NCBI GenBank assembly: GCA_973895155.1
Contig: OZ316894.1
Span: forward strand, 14,818,001 to 14,882,000
Direction: 5' to 3'
Length of the DNA stretch: 64,000 bases
From: Marsupella aquatica
Taxonomy: Eukaryota > Marchantiophyta
This document shows, one piece after another, positions 11,016 to 20,708 of the stretch; positions within the stretch are counted from its first letter, which is position 1, and each line of letters begins with the position of its first letter. The notes beneath the pieces are model-generated. The model worked only from the letters and a program-made list of their open reading frames with translations. It had not been told where the DNA came from and searched no databases. A program made the translations under genes and the position numbers.

Positions 11016-14000
11016 CTCCCCCTTTGTAACATTGGGGTTGAAATGTTACAATCAAGAGTCTACTTTGGGTATATTCAGTGGTATACAATAGGTTTTGTTT
11101 ATGTCTAGCCTATTTTATAAATGGTGTAGCCATCTCAAGTCTACTATAAATGAAAAGCTTCTCCTAATAGATGTCTTATAATTCATGTTGCATGGTAAAG
11201 TGTAAGTGGGGGATGTAATCTCATTAAAACCTCCCCTACTTTCTTTGTGGGAGGAAAGAGTATTACCATCCCCATGGGTGTAACATAATTGGGTTTAAGC
11301 ATATAGTGTATGTGTAATTTCTAGAAAGTCTCTTAAGGTGCTTGTCAGCACTATAGGCTTGTTGAAGATCTTCCTTGGTTGATTGTTTCTCGTGTCTCCT
11401 TCCAATCGGGAAATGGAGACTCCTTGATGGTCACCGATTATATGCCATGACAAAGCAAAGTATTAGTACAAAATGAAGATGATATGGTGTAATCCATGGC
11501 CTTGGAATTGGATTGGGTGTCCAACCCTAGATTTGGTGTGGGCATAACCTATTTGCACCACATCACGTACCATATCCACAACATAGGGTTATCATATTGG
11601 GGTATGGCGCACCATCTCTTATGGTGCCTTACCATGCCATGTCTCACCTTATGGTACCTTATGACCTGGTACTGTACCTCATATTATCATATGGTACTTT
11701 AATATCCAGTATACCTCATCAAGTATTGGTAAGTGATTGTGTTAACACCATGTTCAATCATTTATAAAAATTCCTTAGATTTCATGATTTGCTATATGCA
11801 TGGAATAGAGTTCCATTTTTAGGTATTCATTGGTGCGAAAGGCACTTGTGCAATAGGCACATCCCATGGGTTACATTGCTTGATGTCAAGTCTTACTTGA
11901 GGTCTCCCCCTCAATTTGTCAAATATATGTCCTTTTTGCCTGGGTGTACAGTAGGCACCCATTTGTTTCCATGTGCAGTAGGCACGGAGCTGTTATGTGC
12001 AGTAGGCACCCCTGGGAAAAATATCTCCCCCTGAATTTATGAAATTAATTGGTGGAAATAACCATCATTAACATTTTCAATAAGTGTTTTCGTAGGTGCC
12101 TTAAATCGTTTTGGCATGGCATGAAGTGTTCTTGTGAATGTTAATACAAATCAACCTTGTTGCAGTTGGCTTTAATAACTCTGAAATGTTTTTTTTTTGT
12201 TTTCAGTCATCATTTGTCTCCGTGTAGATTCTGTACCTTAGCTTCTTTCTTTATGTCCTTACTTCATGTCTTGTTGTTTGGTTTTTCTTTCCTTTTGAAG
12301 AGAAAGTCTCTTTGTTCTTTAGTTCTCCATTCCTTAGTGTAAAATGGTCTTCTTAGAAGAAAAAGGTGGTGGACTGTCCTTTGGTTTGATGGCTTCTCTT
12401 TGTTTGCCTCCTTTGCCCGGCGTCTCGTCTTTAGCTTGTACCACGATCTCCGTCTGCACTGGACATCCTTCTCTCTCCTGGCGTTCCTCACGTTCTCTCT
12501 TTGGTTTTTCGGGTTTGTGCTTCCTTCAATGTTCTTGGATTTATCCTCCTTGCCTTCGGTGCTTATTGTTTCTCCTCTGTCTCGCATTCTTTCCTTCGAA
12601 GTTTTCAGTTTCTCCCTTCGCGTTCGATCATGGACTGTCTTTATATGTTCGCAATGCTGCCTGCCTTGCTCACGATCTGCGTTCGATTTCTGTAGCGTCT
12701 TCTCTCTTCCTATCTTTTCAATTGGGAATTAGGCGTATGGGTGTTCCTTATGAATCAATCTTCTGTATGAGGTCGCCTTCACGGACTGGAAATAGGAGGT
12801 CTGATGACTCATTCCAAAACGCAGATCTCCATGAACGCAGATCTCGTTCGGGTCCTTCAGGTAATCGGCCTCATCGCTATTTCCGAGCTCCAAACGATGC
12901 TCATTGGTGATAGGAGACGAAAATCGAGGGCATAAAGATCAAATGTGCGGATGGTGACCTCCACCAGCAGAAAACTTCAAGCAATCAGTCGTCGAGGTCG
13001 TCGACTTGCAGGGAGCCATTTGGCCAAGACTGATGGATGTATTCAGATCTTCGAATACATCCATGTCAAAGATTAGATAATTCAATCTAGTAAAGTGGCC
13101 ATGTTCTTCTGCTTCAAAGGGAGTTGATAGTCTGGATTCGACCAAAACGATATGGAGTTCCATCTGCATCTCAACTGTCTGAGCTTCTCAGATTCGCAAG
13201 ATACGGGCGTGGAACGTGCTCGAAAGCTTGTTAGCTACCCTGGGGTTAGGGAAGGCGTAAGGGAATAATTCTCAAGTGACGTGAGATTGGGATGATGCTC
13301 TGTACGGTACTATCGTGAAGGATTATCGGACAGGGCAGTTTTTGCAGTAGAAACTTTGGTACGTTGACGGCATGATTGAATCCGAAAGCTCATAGACCGT
13401 GCGCGTGAATGTAGAAGGGAGCATAGTTCTGCAAGGAATAGTGGAGTAGCATGCGTCTGTTGCTTCTGCTGGGCCCATGCCTACTTCAAGAAAATAGAAT
13501 CGCGTTCCTCGATGGTTCCAATCACAGGCTCGAAGTCCAGGGAGCCTTTCTTTATCTCCTGCTATCCTTACGAGTTCCTTATGGAATTGAGGCTGTGATC
13601 TGCGCCTTGGATCGGTTCTCTTATGTGATGATATTGATTTGCATTTTTGTTCTTGCTGTCCTTATCAATTCCTCTCGAATGTTTGATGAATGTCTATGTC
13701 CAATTTTCTTAAGAGTGCTCTCTCGTTCGATCTCTCTTCTTCTTCTCTTCCCGAGCGTTTTCAGTTTCTTCCCTTATCGCCTCGATCTTTCACTTGCAGT
13801 GTCCTTACGCAATGCATCCTATGTTGCTTTCGTTCATTGCGAATGCCTCCAGCGGTAGACCCTTATCAATCAGAGGTGTAGTTGGTGTGAGAGGCTTGCT
13901 CGCCAGTAAATGAGAAAATGCCTTGGCCACCAACTTCCGACTCCTCGAATGGCTGGAGTTCCAATCACTGACTCGTTTCCAGATTCGTGCTCGCGTCAAC

Positions 14001-14289
14001 AACACTGGCTTTGACTGACTGTTGCTATTGCCTTACTGCTGTACCGACTTGAAAAGCGTGCACCGAATAAGATGGCGCCTTGATATTCAATTCACCATAG
14101 CCGGGATCAATTCTTCCTTGGCCTTGCTCCCAAAGAAAAATTGCTCATGCAGCGCTTCAAGCAGCTCTCGCAAAAAAAAACTTTGGCCCATTCAAATCAC
14201 GTCTTCAGGGCTCTCCCTCCTTTCTTTCTCTTAGATTGAATCGGTCATGGCCTAAAAATTCAGCCAGTCTTAGGCTCGTGCTGATAACG
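11016..14289 (-). other. Non-coding interior of the LTR element
   Basis: Open frames of 60-190 aa on both strands (for example 12,344-12,910 plus, 13,451-13,858 plus) show Ser/Leu/Phe- or Arg/Lys-rich composition and no gag or pol motif, so they are not annotated as genes. Two related pyrimidine-rich stretches (about 12,585-12,660 and 13,725-13,800, both containing TTTTCAGTTTCT) look like an internal diverged duplication. The interior may contain captured host sequence. Confidence 0.6.
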
Positions 14290-14432
14290 TGTTGTGGGAG
14301 AAATGAGACAAAGAGTTGGTACCATCTTTACTCTTGGTAGAATATGTACATGTGGCTACGGCCTAAGTAGTTAGGGTAGTTACATAGGTAGTTATCCCAA
14401 AGGTAGACTTAACTCAAGTATGAGTTACAACA
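14290..14432 (-). repeat. LTR (5' LTR of the minus-strand element)
   Basis: Second 143-bp copy, next to the primer binding site GTTATCAGCACGAGCC (minus strand, 14,273-14,288) and followed by TSD TCTTA at 14,433-14,437. Transcription of the element would start in this repeat and run leftwards. Confidence 0.93.
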
Positions 14433-14583
14433 TCTTACTTATATATGTACATTACAGTTGCTACAGTAGGTTGGCTAAAGTCTATCTGCTGAACTGTTCT
14501 TCCCTGCGTGAGCTTGACTATTTCTGTCACTAATATTTATGTGGATTGTTGTTCCACAGGACTTTGAGCTCCCTGAAGGTGGA

Positions 14584-14681
14584 CTAACTGAGGACTATCC
14601 ACTGATATGATTGTATACTAACTGAGGACTATCCACTGAAGGTTAAACCATATCAGTGGATAGTCCTCAGTTAGTATACAA
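14584..14681. repeat. Perfect hairpin with a third overlapping arm
   Basis: The 29-bp arm at 14,611-14,639 is the exact reverse complement of 14,653-14,681, with a 13-nt loop. A direct copy of most of the left arm (CTAACTGAGGACTATCCACT at 14,584-14,603, extending to 14,609) pairs equally well with 14,649-14,674, so two alternative perfect hairpins compete for the same 3' arm. No open frame is involved. It may be a foldback created by template switching or a small MITE-like insertion. Confidence 0.85.
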
Positions 14682-15884
14682 TAAAGGCTAAGCAGGCATT
14701 GGATATCACTAGTGAAGGGTAGCATTGAATATTACTTAGTAACTTAGGTCTCTTGTTAGTAATCGCTATATATGTGCAGTAAGATGCACCTGTTTTGTAA
14801 TAAATCCCTTGTGCACAATAAAGTTCATTTTAATTGGCCCATCTCTTGTCAAGCTTAGTTTTCAACTGAGAAGTCTCAAGTGGCGTGTCTATTTGGCTAT
14901 ATCACTTGAATGTATTAATTTCAATCATCTGGACTTCATGTTTGAGTTTGTGTATTTACTGTCTAGAACATAGCTACAGTCCTTCCCATTCAAGACTCCC
15001 AATTTCCCAAAACATTTTTGGATCAACTATCCCTGACTAGTTCATAAGGACTAAGGAAGAGTTTGATGCGCTTCCAAATGGGACCACTTCCCAGCTCTAA
15101 GAATGGTTAGTATTCTCATTGTCTACCTGTTCCAGATCCAGAAAGAGCAGGACAATGTACAGTAGAGATTTCATATTGGAAAAGTCCAACCTAAGAGAAC
15201 TCAAAACCTACAACCCTGAGAAAGGAGGCTGGAGTTGTCATCCATTATATGTGCCCTGCGGGGATGGGATGGAGTTGAATATTTACTTACCACTGCAAGA
15301 GTAAAAATGCAACCTATGTCCCATAGTATACTAGAAGGTGGAGGTTTTGAAGTCAAGCGCATCCCAAGGTGGAGTTAAACTGTCTAACTTACTTCAATAG
15401 CCGCTACTAAAAGGTAGTACTTATGTCCCAAAAGGTAGTACTTATGTCCCACAGGAAAGTCATTTGAGTGGGGAAAAATATACGCGCTTCAAAATATATT
15501 CATGATTGCTCTTGAGTCTTAGTTTACAAAGATTGGAGTAAACATCCAAGTGTAATTGGTTCCAACTTTGTCTAACTACTTCACTATACTACTCGTAGGT
15601 GATCTTCATAGATTTCAGGGACTCAAATAGCTCCCCTCCAAAATTCACACAGGCATCCTTAAGTCTACTGAGCGGCCCCAAGTGGGCTTTCACCGGAGTA
15701 GTGTCACTACGGCTGAGCGAGTTCAAAAACTTAGGATTGTTGTCTTCCTTTGGTATGATCACATGTACACTACTATGTGGCTCAGGGAGGCTAGGTCCTA
15801 CTTTAGGCTCACATTTAATAACACTAGTTGACTGTAAAGACCTAGCCACAGCAAGTGCTCGACAGGCATCTTTGTCTTTCTTTG
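14682..15884. other. No recognisable gene; short tandem duplication
   Basis: Nothing here resembles a known gene. The longest frame is 86 aa on the minus strand (15,589-15,849), rich in Ser and Pro and without a motif. A 20-bp word (AAAGGTAGTACTTATGTCCC) is tandemly doubled at about 15,410-15,450. Confidence 0.5.
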
Positions 15885-16003
15885 TGATGCGGTCATACCA
15901 GGGCTACTACACCAGATCCCATCAGAACTCTGCAGTTAAGCGCCTTTGGGCCGGAATAGTACTGGGATGGGTGACCTCCCGGGAAGTCCTGGTGCCGCAT
16001 CCA
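15885..16003 (+). rRNA. 5S rRNA, probably a retrocopy or relic
   Basis: About 119 bases match the streptophyte 5S rRNA along the whole length: GATGCGGTCATACCA at the 5' end, AGATCCCATCAGAACTC and CAGTTAAGCGCC in the first half (the A-box region), AGTACTGGGATGGGTGACC (C-box region) and GGAAGTCCTGGTGCCGCATC at the 3' end, which pairs with the 5' end. A short T run (CTTTT) follows, as at a Pol III terminator. Compared with the usual plant sequence (from memory), several CpG sites appear changed to TG/CA (for example CCAGATCC and ACTCTGCAG), which is typical of a methylated, unselected copy. It is a single copy rather than part of a tandem array, and LINE sequence begins about 8 bases after its 3' end, so it may be the 5' part of a 5S-LINE chimeric retrocopy. 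Not excluded: a functional isolated gene. Confidence 0.9.
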
Positions 16004-16010
16004 ATCTTTT

Positions 16011-17049
16011 ATCTTCAATGAGAAGAAGACCACACGGGGAAGAGGGTTTGGAGGCATTGCTGTCTACACCAAGAATCAACTTCAACACATCACCTCTATT
16101 GAACATGAAGATCCCAACAAGCAGTTCATGGTGGTGAGACTTCATACCAGAGGTACTCCATCATTTCTGATTGTCACCTACTTTGCTCCCCTTAATATGA
16201 ATGTCCTTTTCATGCCTTGCGCTCATCTTCAGCTAAAGGGTGGTATGCAGATGTGTGCAGGTGGGCCCATGCTTGGGATTTTCCTGAACATGAATGGCCA
16301 ACACACCCAACCAAGCTAAGAGCAAAACTTGAGCAAAAGGCTTTGCACAAACTTTGGCATGAACCTAGCCCACGGCAGCAATACTACATGAGAGATGTGA
16401 ACCCCATGAAGAAATATCGAGAACAAGAATACTTATCTAGCACTATCTCAGTACAACTTAGACAACTTATTGCTCAGTATAGACTAAGCTCACACCACCT
16501 GAGCAATCTCTTTTGGTTGCTCTTTTCTTTGATTGCATTGTACTTTACTTTTTGTGGCAGCTCCTTTGACTTTCATGGTCCCGGAGCTTATAATACATTA
16601 CCATTACCATTACCATTACCTTGAAGTAGAACAAGGGAGATGGAAGGATATTGACAGGAAAAAGAGGGTTTGTCAACTATGTGATAGCTCTAGTATAGAG
16701 AATGAATATCATGTATTCATTGCTTGCAAGTTTTATGAGGGGGTTAGGATGGCATCTCAAATCTTGGTGAAAGATTTGTATGCATTGTTTGGTCTGCCCC
16801 CTCAGCAACTTGGAAGATATATCTTTGCGGTGGATAGGGAAAGGAGAATAGGTTTGGAAAATCTTTCAGGGCTCTCTAGGTCCATAGGGCTCTCTAGGTC
16901 CATAGTTTCTTTGAGGACATAGTTGTCCTCTTCTGAGCAATCTCTTTTGGTTGCTCTTTTCTTTGATTGCATTGTACTTTACTTTTTGTGGCAGCTCCTT
17001 TGACTTTCATGGTCCCGGAGCTTATAATACATTACCATTACCATTACCA
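16011..17049 (+). mobile_element. Rearranged LINE 3' fragments, plus strand
   Basis: Four blocks of one LINE are fused. 16,011-16,205 is part of the endonuclease domain (GFGGIAVYTKNQLQ ... YFAPLNMNV). 16,204-16,500 is the ORF2 C-terminus after a deletion of most of the element, joined at a 2-base overlap. 16,501-16,620 is the 3' untranslated end with its ATTACC-repeat tail. 16,621-17,049 is again the C-terminus (zinc-knuckle-like CQLCDSSSIENEYHVFIAC), 3' untranslated end and tail. The second C-terminus carries an 18-bp duplication encoding GLSRSI twice, also present in the copy at the right edge of the window. Repeating 3' blocks after a completed tail suggests template jumping by the element's reverse transcriptase. 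Confidence 0.85.
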
Positions 17050-18124
17050 TAGTGAATGCCAAAAGTCTCTTTTCCCCTGAATGTGATCTTGCTTGCATCC
17101 TTGCTCTAGCACAATCCTCGTCAAACCAAGCCTTCATGTTTTGCTTTCTAGGGGGTTTGGTGGAGAAAGTAGAGGCTGCTGCTTGTGCTATGACTTCTGA
17201 GAGCTCAATCTGATCATCCAGGGTATGGAGAAGATGTTCAAAGTTGGCTTTGAAGATGACTTCTCTATCAGGGTCTACAAACAGAGGTTTGGGTACTGGC
17301 TTTCTATGCACTTTGTTTGGGATTGTGGTCAGGTCAAGATGGAACAACAAAGGCAAGTGTGAAGACTCTGGTTGTTGATCAAGTATTTGAAAGTCAACCA
17401 CTCTAGTGGCAGAGGTAGGTGAGGCAAGAAGGTAATCAATGGTACTACATCCTTGTTTAGATCTAAAAGTGTAACCAGATGATTGGGGAAATCTCTCAAG
17501 CCCATTCAATATTCTTAGATTACAAGAAGCTCCCAAATGCAAAAAGTGACGTGTCATGTCATTTGTTCTGGTGTCAAGAGCCTCTCTCACCCAAGGTATC
17601 TCTTCACTACATGATGACCAAGGTAAAGTTCCTAAGTCCTCACTTTCAGTAAATTGTTCATTATCTACCCTGGCATTAAAGTCCCCCACTATCCATGTCT
17701 CCCCTAGTGGTGATATATCATGAATGACTTGGATTAACCTATGAAATGGATAATGTGCATCAGCAATTCCCATTTTATAGACATTCATATTAAGGGGAGC
17801 AAAGTAGGTGACAATCAGAAATGATGGAGTACCTCTGGTATGAAGTCTCACCACCATGAACTGCTTGCTGGGATCTTCATGTTCAATAGAGGTGATGTGT
17901 TGAAGTTGATTCTTGGTGTAGACAGCAATGCCTCCAAACCCTCTTCCCCGTGTGGTCTTCTTCTCATTGAAGATGGATTGTATGCAAGTAAAGCCTTTAA
18001 TGCTAGGTAGAGCATTTCCCTCATATTCCCAAGTCTCCGTGAAAAGCAAGATGTCAAAATTCTCAAACAAAGGTTCCCCTCCAATTGCTGTTTCTATGGA
18101 AAGTCCTGAAACATTCCATGCCAT
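17049..18124 (-). pseudogene. LINE ORF2, 5' part (APE-type endonuclease), truncated
   Basis: Starting from an ATG at 18,124 (MAWNVSGL) this minus-strand frame encodes an apurinic-endonuclease-type domain with all expected motifs: MAWNVSG, LLFTETWEYEG, WIVGDFNARV, GCSTIDYLLAS and SSHLPLLFHLD. It runs about 360 residues and stops where the plus-strand LINE tail is joined (overlap CAT at about 17,048-17,050), so the reverse transcriptase domain is missing and the last codons of the open frame come from the tail. It is nearly identical to the copies at 50.5 and 58.2 kb. ORF1 lies just upstream with a gap of about 21 bp. Confidence 0.9.
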
Positions 18125-18145
18125 GATTCTCAAGGTCCCAATCCA

Positions 18146-18916
18146 TCATTTAGAAACAACTCTCTTCTTATTGGTAACAACAGCTTGTCCATTGCGCAAG
18201 TAGGCTACCAATCCTTGGTCTTTGGCTACCCTCACCTTCTCAAGCTCAATTTTCCTTGCTTGGACTTGTGTGGGAGTCAGATCATCATCCAACCAAATCC
18301 TTAGCCCTTTAAGCATGCTCCTGTTAGCCATCACTCTAGCTTTCTCGGATTCAGCTGCAAACTTCACCAAGATTGGACGTGGAAGGTCCCCCTTCTTTTG
18401 CCCAATCCTATATGCTTGCAAAATGATAGGGTCATGCACTTTCATCTGAGATTGGAAGAATGAAATTGCTACCTTCTTGGTGTCTTCCTTCTCCTCCTCA
18501 ACAAGGCCTGATATTTTGCAGTTGCTGACTCTTGCATGCTAGTTCTTGTGTTCTTCCTCTAGTGCTCTCCTCTCCTCCTCCTTGGCTTGGACAAATTCCA
18601 TATGTGATTGTTTTGCAGCCTGTGCAAAGGTTTTGAGCTTCTCCTCAATCTCCCCTACAGCCTCATGTATCACTGATTTCTGTGGGCACATACTCTTCTC
18701 CATGTCTCCAAAACACGATGCAAGCAATGAGAGTTGCTTACCATTCTCCTGAGTTTGAGATCGAAGATCACTAATCAACCTCTTTTGCTTGACATTCTCA
18801 TTCTTTAGCTCCATCACCTCCTTGCTGAGCGTGGTAATCTCAATTGCGGAGTTTTCAGCCACAACTAAGATTTTCTCAAGCAAAGCCTTGAGATGGGCAA
18901 TCTCCTCCGTTGCCAT
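18146..18916 (-). pseudogene. LINE ORF1 (coiled coil plus RNA-binding domain), one nonsense codon
   Basis: The 256-codon frame from ATG 18,916 has an N-terminal coiled coil (HLKALLEKILVVAENSAIEI ... ELKNENVKQKRLISDL) and a C-terminal part like L1-type ORF1p RNA-binding domains (HDPIILQAYRIGQKKGDLPR, VKFAAESEKARVMANRSMLK, IWLDDDLTPTQVQARK). A TAG at 18,541-18,539 replaces the CAG (Gln) present in the intact copy at 58.2-58.97 kb. ORF1 proteins of LINEs package the RNA and assist target-primed reverse transcription. No zinc knuckle is visible. The reading frame is otherwise uninterrupted. Confidence 0.88.
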
Positions 18917-18923
18917 CACAAAG

Positions 18924-19001
18924 CTGAAACTGTTGTTAGAATGTACTCTTAGACGACAAATAGAAATTGGGAGCAGTAGAGGATGTCAGTTGCAGCTCTA
19001 C
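18924..19001 (-). other. 78-bp intron-like segment in the LINE 5' leader
   Basis: On the minus strand this segment starts GTAGAG, ends GTTTCAG and lies between the last 5' monomer (CAAAG) and the CTTTG just before the ORF1 start codon. The same segment is present at 58,975-59,052 but is missing base-precisely from the plus-strand copy at 49,732/49,733, which is what a spliced transcript would give. Confidence 0.75.
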
Positions 19002-19678
19002 CTTTGCCAGTGATACACTCTCACTGTTTGCAACACTCTGGCAAAGTCTGAGCTCAAACCGCAGCCGATTGCCCTTCCAACTCGAAGTGAAATTTCGCCC
19101 CAAGCTCAGAATCCCGAAACTGGACACGTAGCAGATCGTGCATGCTAAAGTGCATACCAAACGATGTCGGTTGCAGCTCTAACTTTGCCAGTGATACATT
19201 CTCGCTGTTTCCAATGCTCTGGCAAAGTGTGAGCTTAAATCGTAGCCAATTTCCCTTCCAACTCGAAGTGAAATTTCGCCCCAAGCTCAGAATTGCGAAA
19301 TTGGAGACGTAACAGATCGTGCATGCTAAAGTGCATATCAAACGATGTCGGTTGCAGCTCTAACTTTGCCAGTGATACATTCTTGCTGTTTCCAATGCTC
19401 TGGAAAAATCTGAGCTCAAACCGCAGCCGATTGCCTTTCCAACTCGAAGTGCCTGAAGAGCTCAGGTTGGCTGTTTCTAAATTGTACCAAGAAGTGCGCA
19501 TCAAACTTTCAAAGGAAACCTCTGAAGAAATCTGGAGCACTCTTGGGGTGATCCAAGGTTGTCCTCTCTCAAGTGAAATTTCACCCCGAGCTCAGAATCG
19601 CGAAACTAGAGACGTAGCAGATCGCGCATGCTAAAGTGCATACCAAACGATGTCGGTTGCAGCTCTAACTTTGCCAGT
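18989..19678 (-). repeat. LINE 5' monomer array (181-bp units)
   Basis: Four units are phased by the word GTTGCAGCTCT at 18,989, 19,170, 19,351 and 19,656. The first two spacings are 181 bp; the third is 305 bp because a 119-bp LINE piece plus a 5-bp duplication is inserted. Units contain TTTGCCAGTGATACA, CCGCAGCCGATTGCC and AAATTTCGCCCCAAGC. The array lies upstream of ORF1 and ends abruptly in the last unit at about 19,678, as expected for a 5' end truncated within a monomer. Comparable tandem monomers act as promoters in mouse L1; that function here is inference. Confidence 0.9.
19452..19570 (+). mobile_element. 119-bp LINE reverse-transcriptase fragment inserted in the monomer array
   Basis: This stretch matches 52,946-53,064 of the plus-strand LINE (codes PEELRLAVSKLYQEVRIK and WSTLGVIQGCPLS). 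It interrupts a monomer in the opposite orientation and is flanked by AAGTG on both sides, with the monomer resuming exactly. It looks like an insertion with a 5-bp duplication, or a repair patch using AAGTG microhomology. Confidence 0.85.
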
Positions 19679-19689
19679 ATGCTATCATG

Positions 19690-20460
19690 GAAGTACTGAA
19701 TGGCACATTCACAGTTCACTCCTTAAGGACACAATCAAGATCCAGATACTACAAAGCACATACTCTACTTGACCCAGGACTTGACCAAGGAAAGGACTTG
19801 TTTGCAGAAGGGAGAAATTACTTGAATCACACCCACTCCTCAAAAAGGAGAATCACTCCTTCTCTAAGGACATGCACTCCCTGTTCGACTCCTTTTTCGA
19901 AGACGTCTACTACTTTAAGAAGGACATGCACTCCTTTCCAAAGGACAAACACTCCTAAATGAACAGTCCTTTGGAAAGGAGTAACACTCCTTTTACAAGG
20001 ACCGAAAGTCCTTTCAAAAGGACTATTGCTCCTTTGTCAAGGACCAACTGTCCTTTCAAAGGACTAGTGCTCCTTTGTCAAGGACCATCAGTCCTTTAAA
20101 AAGGACATGCACTCCTTAACAAAGGAGTGACACTCCTTGACCAAGGACATGCACTTGCTTCAGAAGGACCTGAACTCCTTGGAAAAGGAGTCAGACTCCT
20201 TTCACAATGGACATGGACTCCTTGAAAATTGACACCCACTCCTTCACGAAGGCCACCCAGTCCTTAACAAAGAAGAACAACTAAGAGGTAAAAAAATGGT
20301 TGACAAGGGCTCACAGTCCTTGACAGAGCAGATTTCAGAACTCGTTTAATTGACACAAGTCATGAACTAAGTGTAAAAGGACTGTACAAGACTCGCTCCT
20401 GTGTACACTCCTTTCAAAAAGGACCAGACCCCTCATCTAAGATTACTCAGATTAGAGAGT
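19690..20460. repeat. Degenerate ACTCCTT/AAGGAGT repeat field
   Basis: Dozens of short words of the type ACTCCTTT, AAGGAC and AGTCCTTT alternate on both strands, giving many small inverted repeats (for example AAGGAGTAACACTCCTT at 19,974-19,990). Frames crossing it (91 aa at 19,687-19,962) are low-complexity by-products. It resembles the AGTCCTC field at 10.2-10.76 kb and may share an origin. Confidence 0.75.
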
Positions 20461-20708
20461 GACCGTGCTATTACCAACAAGACTTTGCTAAAGGTTCCTC
20501 ATCATTTGCACATGACATTTGCCAATAGAGGGTTTAGTGAAGACTTACCAGTGAGAAACTGAGAATTGCTCAAAAATATGATTTGCGGCTGGTCTTTCGA
20601 AGCTGCCCAAAGAGCATAGAGGAAGTTTTAAACACAAAAGGCATGAAAATCACGATATGCGCATTGCAAAATGCACACCACATCTTCAACAGCCACAGAA
20701 TGTACGAC

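Larger units (their letters stand above)
10868..14437 (-). mobile_element. Young non-autonomous copia-type LTR retrotransposon (LARD-like)
   Basis: Two 143-bp long terminal repeats (10,873-11,015 and 14,290-14,432) that appear identical base for base bracket 3,274 bp of internal DNA, and a 5-bp target duplication TCTTA lies at 10,868-10,872 and 14,433-14,437. The element reads on the minus strand. Next to the right LTR is a primer binding site of copia type (minus strand GTTATCAGCACGAGCC, 14,273-14,288), and next to the left LTR is a polypurine tract (minus strand AAAGGGGGAG, about 11,016-11,025). LTR ends are TGTTG...CAACA. No gag, protease, integrase or reverse transcriptase can be read inside, so the element depends on a partner. 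Identical LTRs imply very recent insertion. Internal DNA holds four copies of a (G)TGCAGTAGGCAC-like word (11,840-12,010) and many polar low-complexity frames. Confidence 0.93.

Noticed and set aside
12344-12910. 188-aa plus-strand open frame in the LTR element as a gene
   Set aside because: Ser/Leu/Phe-rich with no motif and antisense to the element; the interior of this element has no coding signature.
16011-17049. A functional small gene made of 5S plus the LINE C-terminus
   Set aside because: Blocks are fused fragments of a LINE with deletions, and frames end at the joints.
19690-20460. CRISPR-like array
   Set aside because: Repeats are about 7 bp, irregular and on both strands, without uniform spacers; the window is eukaryotic.
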